This document shows, one piece after another, positions 48,285 to 58,500 of a stretch of DNA of 64,000 nt (within the stretch, counting starts at the first letter, position 1; each line of letters opens with the position of its first letter). The position numbers and the translations under genes were made by a program. This DNA comes from Elephas maximus indicus (Eukaryota; Chordata; Mammalia; Proboscidea; Elephantidae). The notes under the pieces were generated by a model. It was not told the DNA's origin, searched no databases, and saw only the letters and a list, made by a program, of their open reading frames with translations. The stretch is from the NCBI RefSeq assembly GCF_024166365.1, contig NC_064819.1:151596293-151660292 (forward strand), in the 5' to 3' direction.

Positions 48285-48590
48285 GGAGAATGACCTCATA
48301 GGGCTCTATCCTTGGCGGGTGCCCTTTTTAACACTTTTGTCTGTGACCTGAAGGAGTCATATGACATGTTTTCCAAATCAAAGCTGGGAAGAATATCTAA
48401 TATGATAGGCAACAGAAGCAGGATTCAAAATAATCTCAATAAGGCTAAAACACAGGCTAAAGGCCATAAGATGGAAATTAACAAGGATAAAGGTTAAGTT
48501 CAATATTGGATTCCAAAAACATCAGCCATCCAAATACAGAATGGTAAGAACTAGTTTGACAACAGTTTCATTCTCCCCATCCGACACTCA
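48285..48590 (+). mobile_element. L3/CR1 LINE fragment (reverse-transcriptase region)
   Basis: The open stretch at 48,312-48,497 reads 'LFNTFVCDLKESYDMF', then 'KLGRISNMI', then 'RIQNNLNKAKT' and 'KMEINKDKG'. This is the order of the CR1 reverse-transcriptase palm/thumb region (LFNIFINDL, then TKLGG, then RIQ.DL, then KFNKGK). The FADD block between the first two is deleted. The sequence after the stop keeps 'TAGTTTGACAACAGTTTCAT', also as in L3. Confidence 0.65.
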
Positions 48591-48989
48591 TCTAATCCAC
48601 CAAGGTTTATAACAAAGCCCCACACAAAACGGAAGGCGCAACACAAAATCTTAAAACATGAATATATGCTTGAGCTAAATTAACAGGAGTGTTCAGTTCA
48701 AAGGAAGAAATTGCTCCCCTAAATACAAATCAAACCTCCCCAGTAGATACGTATTTCGTTTGGGGTATCATACTTAATAAGAAATTCTTCTTGATACGTA
48801 CCAAACTGGATATTCTGGGTAAGGACTTTCGAAACCAAGTCACCTGAAGAGTGAGTGCTTGAGGGCATAGGGAGTCTAGTTTGTAGAGCAAACGTAGAAA
48901 GGATGAAAACAGAATTCTTTTAAAAGGAAGCAGAGTGCTCAAAAAAGACCAGGGGCGGAGGACTGCAGGGTTGCTCAAGTAACTGAAGA

Positions 48990-49560
48990 AAGGGAGGTAG
49001 CTGGCAGCTGCGCCGAGGGCACTTCCAAGGCAGAAGGGCAATGGGAGATGAAATGGAACCACAGCGGATCCCGGCAGGGCGCGTCGCACTAGAGCCCGCG
49101 TGCGCCGCTGTAGGCCTGCTCGCCCCGCGCGGGCGTTCCAAGAGCGCCACGACCCGAAGCTGCCGGGCGGCAGTGACGAGTGGTGACGCCTCAATGGTTG
49201 CCTGGGCGCGGCACTGCAGTTCGGGGTTCGGAGGTAGGTGGCGGGGCGACGCACCTCTTTTCGACGCACCTCTTGACTGCGCCTTGGGCGGCGGTCGGGG
49301 TGGAGAACATGGGCCCCGGGGGCGCGGGCTGCTCCCCCGGGCTACTGCTGACCGTCGGCTGGCTGCTCCTGGCGGGCCTGCAGTCCGCTTGCGGGAAGAA
49401 TTCCACCTACTTCCAGGATCCAGGCATGGCCCACCAGGGCGAGAGCGATGGTGAAGGCGAGGAAGAAGCGGAGAACGACGCGGAGACCGAGGCCGAGGTT
49501 GAGACCGAAGCCTCAAGCGAGTCTGAGGATGATGGTGAGGCCGGGAGGCTCTTTGGCTGC
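48990..49560 (+). promoter_or_regulatory. SPACA1: CpG island and promoter of SPACA1
   Basis: A sharp rise in GC and CpG content covers the region just upstream of and including exon 1. There is no TATA box near the expected start. Visible candidate sites are two TGACG half-CREs ('AGTGACGAGTGGTGACGCC', about 49,172-49,190), an RFX/X-box-like half-site 'GGTTGCCTGGG' (about 49,196-49,206) and an NRF1-like 'CGCGTGCGCC' (about 49,098-49,108). CREM, RFX2 and similar factors drive many spermatid genes, so these fit a testis promoter, but their use is an inference. Confidence 0.7.
49309..49534 (+). CDS. SPACA1: SPACA1 coding exon 1
   Basis: The ATG at 49,309 has a strong Kozak context (A at -3, G at +4). 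It encodes residues 1-75 plus one base: the signal peptide, the sequon at N31 and the glutamate-rich segment. The donor is GTGAGG at 49,535, leaving phase 1. No in-frame ATG lies upstream. An upstream ATG at 49,194 in another frame would overlap this start if it is transcribed. Confidence 0.95.
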
Positions 49561-52500
49561 CCTTCTCTGTGCCTACACTAGCTTGACTCTCAGGAGGTTG
49601 CTCCTGAGCCTGCAAACCCTGAGGCCTTTGTAGAGGGAGAAACCATGCCCTTTCTCTCCCGCACCCCCCGCCCCAGAACAAAAGAATTACTGTATTAACA
49701 TCTGTAGATCTTTCTTACATAACATCAGCCCGAATGTGTACATTTTGGGCACCTAATAGCCTTGTAGAAAGGTGTGCTAATTTCCCAAGGCCACAGTTAG
49801 ATAAATAAACACATATATAGAAATTGCTGCAGAAATACTGCTAAATATTGCTCTGGACAAGGAAAAAGATGCTTCTCCTTTTTCTTTTGTTTCTTTTTTT
49901 TTTTTTTTAGGTGGTGGGACCAATGTTATCCCCTCCCTCCCAAGAGGAGTCATTTTGATTCTCCTTGAAGTTATTTTTTCCTTTCCATTGCAGGCTTTTT
50001 TTTTTTTTTAAGTTCCGAATTACTTAAGTTCCTCCACATTTGCACTTTTGGTTGGAACTAAATGTCATCATGACACACCTAGATAGACCAAAATGTTGTC
50101 AAAACTGTCCAGAAGCCGCATGACACCTTGGCACCACCCTGAAGCAACTCTGCAGCATGGTGGTGTTTTCTTTGTATGTTCGATCTGAAACCACAGGGGA
50201 AAGGTGGCAGTAGGAAGTAGCTTGATAGCAGCTATCAAGGGATTCAGCTATTGGCTTTATTAGAAGATATAGGTTAACCAAGGGAGAATGAGCTTGTGCC
50301 TGGTACATAAATTTACCTTATTCTGCTGGTTCATTAAGCAATAAAACTTGACAAGCTGTCCTACAATGTTATATTGATTAGAAACTTGAATGCTGGTAGG
50401 TAAGAAAGGTCAGTTGTAGGTTTGCAGCCTTCTAAAGGAGGACAGTTTCCTTCCCCCATAAATGACCCACCCAGCTGAGGTTTATTTAATATACTTGATG
50501 TTCTTATGTCTCCTCAATCTATACATATAGAGTGGATGCTGTATTTATCAGCTTTTCTCTTATTTCCTCATGACAGTTAGTGACCCTCAATGACAGAAAG
50601 AAATTGACTATCCAAGGTTAATGGTAGGATCAAGGTTTGTACTGCCTTGATAAAATTACATTACAGAGAGCCTGAGACTGTCCTTGGCTATGGAAATGCA
50701 AAAAAGAAGATGACTAGGGAAGAAAAGAACATGTTCTAAAGCAGAGTAGCTATTATTGCACTCTGATTTTAAAGTAATTGAATTTTAGTGTTAAACTAGT
50801 CAAGGGATAGTTCTAGCTATAAATGCTTAATGGAGTTTAGGCCAAACCCTAGCAACAGAGTGAGAATGTCTTGGATTCTTATACAAATATAGGAAAGTTT
50901 TTTTTTTTTTTTTTTTTTAATCTTGTTGTGTCTCAGTTTCCTCATCTACGAAACAGGGACAATGATAAACTTCAGGGAGTCCATGAACCTTCTGGAATTT
51001 TAAATATAAAATTTCATGCCTGGGTGCTTTTCCCTGGGGAGACTGAGAATCCAGAATTTCAGACAATCTGAGTGGTCTGAAGACTGAAAAATTCCCAAAC
51101 CATCATTAAAATTGAGCAAAGTAATCCTCAGCCTGCCAGGAAAAACAGTCGCCATTTACTATCCAATGGACCCTTGTTTTTTCATACTTTTAAGTAATTG
51201 TACATATAATTTACAAGGATAAGAATAAAGGGATTGTGAAAACAGCTTCAGTAGAAATTTTATTAAGAATTGAAACATGGAAAAATCCAAAATGGTATTC
51301 CATATTTCCTGGTTTTGAAGGTGTATGTACCCCAAATGGGCAAAGTCCTTTCAATACAACTAACTTCATCATCTGAACCTGGAATGTATCAGATTTCAAG
51401 TACATCTCTCACAGATTCTAACTTGTCATTACTTCTGGTTCGTTTTGTACTTGTATTGTCAAGACGATTCTTTTGAAAACTTCGAAGGCTCATAATTTTG
51501 TTGAAGGGAGGACTGTCATCTTCCTTGCTCCATAATTGCAAAGCATGTTCGTTTTTGGATTATAAATATCAATTAGAATGTTCAGGTCAATGAATTTTAT
51601 TAATTTTACATCATTTCTTTCTAATCACCAGCATCATTTGTTCATTTACAAGCCTTATCAAGTAAATTTTGGTGCGTAGACATCATAAAAAGGAAAGAAT
51701 ACATCCACATTCTTTTAGCAAAATGATATGTCCCAGCTTCTTGTCACAAAATGTTTCAGGATGAAGTCCTTCCTGTCGTCAGACTCCTGGATCAGAATAC
51801 CATATATACTCTTCATCTTTAGATTCTTGAGTTAGAGAAAATTCATCTAGGAAATTCATCTAAGATATCATCATCTCTCACTGTCTAAGATTTTGCTTAT
51901 GCAATCGATTTTACCATCATCGTTAGCATCTAATGTCTTTCTGTGGTCATCTTCTGATTCATTCAATAATTGTGAATTGTTTTTCTTCTCTTTGCCATTA
52001 TGAGCAAAAAGTGAGATATTCTGAGTTCTCAGCTATGTTCAATGAAAGCTAAACAAGGAGAGTACCTCTAAAGTTCTTTTATGCCATCTTGAAGGATAGT
52101 GCAATACTTTGGACAAAGCAATAAAACAACGGATGATGATGATGATGATGTGTGTGTGTGTAGTTTACAAAATCCTTTTATAAAAGAGACCGGTTGACCT
52201 ATATAATATTAGGTCAGGAGAGGCAAGATAGAATGAGTTTTATTCTATAAAAATGTAATTGCATTTTCCCTTTTTCTTTGGAAGATCCCTAAGGAAAAAC
52301 AAAACTCATGAAATATCAAACCTTATAAACCAACCCTCAAAAAAGCACCTCAAAAATTAAAATTGGACCCTGATGGTATAGTAGGAGTTAAAATGTGTTG
52401 TCCAGAACCGAGAAGAATACCCCACAATCTGGCCAGAACAAAAAAGGGCAGGATTACTATCTCCATCTTTGTTGATGCCAGGCTTTTATCAGCATAGACT

Positions 52501-55500
52501 AAGACCTCCATAGATTGTTAGGGAAGCCTCCTTACACTTGACTCACTGGGTACTAACCTCTCCACTTATTTTTAGTTGTTCTTATATCAGACTAAGCCAA
52601 CTCATATAGCATTTTTGGATATTTGGCTTTTCAGTTCTACATATACGACTTAGTCTTTATTCCTCTTATGTTTCATTTTGTTAGATTTATCCATTATTCC
52701 AACCTGTCATTTTTAGATCCAGATTTATTGTAAACACATCTCATATTCTTCCTAGCTTTATACAATCCATGGATCCAGCCACTATGATATCAGTGTTCCT
52801 ATCTAGGTCATTAATAAAAACGTTGAATAGGACAGAGCCCAGTGAAACAGCACTCCTTTCACATCCACACCAATCAATTAATTAGCATCTGTAGGTCTTA
52901 CTGTTTAACCAGTTACACATCCAACTTTACTGACATTTAGGTGTTTTTTTTCCCCCTTTTCAGTCATAGGTATATATGTGTGTGACACACACATATATAC
53001 ACATATATTTACATAAATATTTTACATAATATGTTATATATAATATATATTTTATATAATACACATTTTATGTAATTCAATTTCCTCATTTTCTTTCAGT
53101 AAGGAAACTGAAGTAAGGAAAAATTAAGTAACTTTCCCAAAGTAGCATACCCAGTTAATAGCAGAACTGATTAGCTGTTTCTTGAATGGTTTTTGAAAAG
53201 ACACATAGATGTCATCTGCTATTCATTCTCTCAGCCATGTTTTCTGTGTTTGTGAAAACATAGCTTTTAATTTCTATCTCATAATGTGCCAGCAGAAAGT
53301 TGCCCAAGCATTTCAAGTACAGAAATGCCGATTTTAAATTAATCATGATAATCAAAATCATTTATTTAACAAAATCAATCATCAATTTACTTAACATGTA
53401 TCCATCAAGTGTTCAAAGCATTGCATTTGATACTTGTAAGTACAGAACAAAAGTGTTTACAAAAATATGGGGGTTTTACGGTAATCAAAATAGGAAAAAA
53501 AATTGTATAGCATTAAATGAAATCAGTTGAGTTTGAATTGAGTAATTATGATATCTTAGCCATGTTTATGTCCCTGGGTGGTATAAATGGTTAACACACT
53601 GGCTGCTAATGGAAAGGTTGGAGGTTTGAGTCTACCCAGAGACACCTCTGAAGAAAAACCTGGCAATCTACTTTCGTAAGATTGTTTTGTTGTTGTTAGG
53701 TACTGTCCAGTTCATTCTGACTCATAGTGACCCCATGTGACAGAGTAGAATCACCTCATAGGGTTTTCTAGGCTATAATCTTTATAAGAGCAAACCGCCA
53801 GGTCTTCCTCTCCAGTGCCACTCAGTGGATTCAAACCAGCAGCCTTTCAATTAGCAGACGAGTGCTCAACCATTGCAGCACCGGGGCTCCTTCTATTAAG
53901 ATTATAAAACCAACCCTATTGCTGTCGAGTTGATTCCGACTCATAGAAACCCTATTAGACAGAGAGAACTGCCCCGTAGGGTTTCCAAGGCTCTAATCTT
54001 TATGGAAGCAGATTGCCACATCTTCCTCCCATGGAGCGGCTGGTGGGTTCAAGCCACCGACATTTCAGTTTGCAGCCGAGCGCTTAATCAACCACTGCAT
54101 CACCAGGGTTTCTATTAAGATTAAAGCCATTGAAAACCCTATAGATGAGAAAACCCCAGAACAGAACTGAAATTCTTAAAAACTCCACACTAACTGGTCC
54201 CGATGAGACTAGAGGACTCCCTGAGATTATTGTCCTAATAATCTCAGGGATTATCAGGTTAAACTTTGAACCAAAACTATCCCATGAGGTTACCTTTTAG
54301 TAAAATAACAGGTTGGTGCAGAAAATAAAGGATATTATCTGTGAGCATGGTGCTTCATTAAAAAACCATCTGTATGAGACCAAAAAGTCAACAATGACTC
54401 TAAAGCAAAGATGAGAGGATAAAGGAGAAGGGAAACTAGAGCACTGGAAACAGAACAACCAGAATGCAATTAAAGAGAATGTTGAAACACTGTGAAAAAT
54501 GTAACTAATGTCACTAAATAATTTGTGTAGAAATTGTCAAATGGGAACCTAATTTGCTGTGTAAACTTTCACAGAAAACTCAGTAAAATATTTTTTAAAA
54601 ACCCTGTGGAGCACAATTCTACTCTAACACACATGGGGTCACCGTGAGTTGGAATGACTGGTTGACAATGGTTTTTTTTTTTTTTCTCTAGTGCCGAACA
54701 ATTTACAGAATGTTTTCACACACACTGTCTTACTTAATTCTTACAATAATCAAATGAGATTATTTACACAAGGGTTAACTTAGCCCAAGAGAATTTAAAT
54801 AATTTGTTTGAACTCAACAGCTAACTAGTGGTGAAGCAGATCCATGGACTCCAAGTCCTGGGCTCTTTCCTCTATAATATTTTTGGCCCTGAGTAAATGT
54901 GATCATGGGAGTCCCTGGGTGGTGCAAACAATTAAGCACACCGGACTACTACCCAAAAGGTTGGCAGTTCAAAACCATCCAGGGGCAGTTGGAAGATAGG
55001 CCTGGCAATCTGCTTTTAAAAGGTCACAACCTTGAAAACCCTATGTAGCAGTTCTGTACGCATGGGGTCACCATGAGTAGGAATCAACTCCCTGGTAACT
55101 AACAACAACAAATGTGAACATAGCTTTAGTACACTGCTTTTTTAAAGTTACCCTCTTACAATTCATTATATATATTTTTGTACTGAGATTTTAATCCTAA
55201 TTTGAGCTATGAATTCGTTATTTACCATCGTTGTTATTATTTTTAGTTGCCATTGGGTCAGTTCCGACGCATGGCAACCTCATGTGTGCATAGCCAATGG
55301 AATTTATGACAAATTGCCAAACAGTTAGAAATAAAGAAACATGTGATTTAGAATCAAGAATATTAAAACTTCTCAACTATTTGTATATTCCTGGGTTATC
55401 CTGAAAAATCTGATGTTGAAATAAATTCTTAGAAATATTTAAATTTACCATCTTAATCTGGAAAAAGAGTAGAATGAATCTATAACTTTTATTATAATTT

Positions 55501-58500
55501 TAATGAACGCTTGGAATAAAGCAATGACTTCTCTTTAGATGGACATTATTTAATTTTATTGATTTTGGGAAAATAAGGAATTGAAAAAATTGGATCTTAC
55601 AATTCACAGATCTATTTGTGATTTTCTGACCTTTTATACAACTCTAACTTACTGATGAAAAAAAATTAATTTTAAGTTATATACAAGATTTAAATATAAA
55701 CTTTATTTACAAGTTATTTGCTAATTTAAGTGCATTTCTTTAAAGGATTAGGGGTCTTTTGGCTTAAACACTATCAGGTCATGTATTAGGAAAGAGACTT
55801 CTGTTTTATATAGAAAACTTAATTTCTGTTGCCCATGTCTTAAGTCATGATAAGTACTTGTATCCTTCATCCCCAAGTAAGAGTTTCTCACTTAGAAAAG
55901 TTTTCATATGATTAAATAACGTATCTTTGCACTTTAGTTTCAAATAGGACAATATCCAAAGAAGTAGAATTTGGAATGTGCACTGTTACATGTGGTAAGT
56001 AGCATACAGCAGATGAATAAACCATATTGTAGTTTTGGTGGGAGGGAAGGTAAAAAACAGTGTGGCAGTGTTCTACTTGTAATTTTGTGATGAAGGAGAC
56101 TTCATCGCTCATTAATTTCTAATAACAATAAGTTACACATACAGCTCAAGTTGATAGTCTTTTAAAAGGTAAGATATTTTCAGCTCCTAACCTGTAAATC
56201 TTATTTTAAGCCAGCTCCCTATACTTTTTTTTGGCACATAAACTGCCTTCACCAAAGTAAAATTTTCTTTACCTCACAGATGTTCAGAAGATGAAAGACC
56301 TTCCGATGCATCTCACAGATGTCTTCCCACATACTGTGTTGGCAAATCTATCAAGAAATTTGCTTATTTATAATCATCTATTTAAAATTTTACATTTCTC
56401 CATTTTTTTATATCATGTCATAGAGGAAAGAGCCATTGGTTTTGTGGGGAAGATGATGCTCAAAGACCATGACTTATTTTGAACATTCCATGGATGGGAC
56501 ATAAAATTTCTTGTATGAGAGTGGATTAAGCCTACAGATGCTATAATAGACCCATAGTTCTCAAATTTTAGTGTGCATTTTAAGTGCCTGGAGGCTTGTT
56601 AAAACACAGATTGCTGGGCCCATCTGAGAAGAATGGTATATTACCAATTCGTCTGATCCGGTAGGTCTCCGATTGTCATGAGTAGGAATCAACTCAACTG
56701 CAACTGGTTTGGTATGGCTGGGGAAGGGTCTCAGAATTTGCGTTTCTAACAAAGTCACAGGTGAGGCTTATGTTGCCAGTTTGGGGACGACCCTCAGGGA
56801 ACCACTGCTATAGACTGGAGTGCTGAGAGGACAATAGATAATTCACAATTACATTTACCCAAAATAGAACCAGCTCTCCTGTCAATGGGTTACTTGCTAC
56901 GCATTTGGCAACTGATAAAAGAAACGGAAAAAAGACAGGAATGGGAAGGAAAAGAGGACAAAAGCTAGAGGGAGACAGAAAAATCCATGTGGACCCTAGA
57001 TCAGAATTAATTTCTTGTTGTTAAAAATTATACCTGAATTGATTTTGAGATAGTCTTCAACCTGTTTTTACCTTAACTTCTTAGTGGGTCTGTCACCAAA
57101 TTGAGAGCAATCCATGTAATAAACTTGTGATATTCATCTACAGTTTATATTTTTCTTTGGCTGCTTGACTGAAAAACTTCCAACAGGTAGAGAATGATTA
57201 TTTTTACGGCAAAACCCACCCGTTGCCATCAAGTCAATTCTGACTCATAGTGACCCTATAGGACAGAGTAGAACACAGGGTTTCCAAGGAGCAGCTGGTA
57301 GATTAGAACTGCCAACCTTCTGGTTGGTTAGCAGTCAAGCTCTTAACCACGGTGCCAACAGGGCTCCATTTTTATGACAGTTCTATTAATTGATGCTGTA
57401 TCACTATTAGTTGAAAAAATGTTTTATAAATTGTATATTTGTTCATATAATAAAAGATGTATTTTTTTGTTTGTTTTTGGGTGCCTATTCTGTGGCACAG
57501 TAGTTAAAGCACTCGACTACTAACTGAAAGGTTGGCGGTTTGAAACCACCAGTGGCTCTGTGAGGGAAAGATGTGGCAGTCTGCTTCCGTAAAGATTTAC
57601 AGCTTTGGAAACCCTGTGGGGTTGCTATAAGTTGGAACTGACTTGATGGCAGTGGGTTTTTTGTTTCTTACTTTTAATATGTGCCTGGCAGTGTTATACG
57701 TGTTGGGGATACAGCAGTGAACAAACTAGAATACACTCACTACCTTCAAGGAATATCTATTTTAATAGGGCTGGACAGATAAATAATATGCAAAATGTAA
57801 TATATCAGATAGTGATAAGTTCTAAGGAGAAACATAAACAAGAAAAGGAAGTATTTCATATCTCAAATATAAAAACCTTTTAATTTTCTAATATTACCTA
57901 CTTAAAAGAAAAAAATAGTGACAATTCTATTTGTTTAACTCCCAAAACAATATTTTAGCAGTCAAAAGGTTTTCTTTTCCTAGAATTCCTAGGCAGATTT
58001 TAGGTGTTACTCGGACCTACAGAAAATCTCACACCTACACAGATCATTTCAATGAACTATATTTGGCTAGATAAATAAATACTAAAATACCTGTTTGGAA
58101 AATATTTATGCATTTTAGAATAAGGCTGTGCTTCTAGACAGGAACATTTTATAAATTCAAGTGGAGCCATACTGCTACTATTCTCAGCTGTTTCTTTTAA
58201 TCAAAAGACATCTTTCCTCTTCTATCTTTTTATTTCGTATGGAGTCCCTTCCCTTGCTATTCAAAGTGAGGTCCACAGACCAGCATCAGCCTGGGAGCTT
58301 GTTAGAAATGCAGAATCTCAGGACCTCGTCCAGACCTGGAGCCCTTGGGTGGTGCAAATGGTTAACTCACTTGGCCACCAACTGCAAGGTTGGTGGTTCA
58401 AGTGTACCCCAACCAAACCTGTTGACATCGAGTCGGTTCCAACTCATAGTGACCCTAGAGGACAAAGTAGAACTGCCTCACAGGGTTCCAAGGAATGGCT

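Noticed and set aside
49041..49454. 137-codon plus-strand open stretch overlapping the SPACA1 start as a separate gene
   Set aside because: A different frame from SPACA1, with composition typical of a CpG-island shadow. At most its internal ATG at 49,194 matters as an upstream ORF.
48920..49681. Long open stretch (253 codons) on the minus strand
   Set aside because: It lies antisense over the CpG island and SPACA1 exon 1, is rich in R, P and S as expected from GC-rich sequence, and has no domain.
51880..51990. EF-hand-like 'DANDDGKI' motif suggesting a calcium-binding protein pseudogene
   Set aside because: The neighbouring blocks on the same strand are clearly piggyBac, and an acidic N-terminal region is normal for such transposases.
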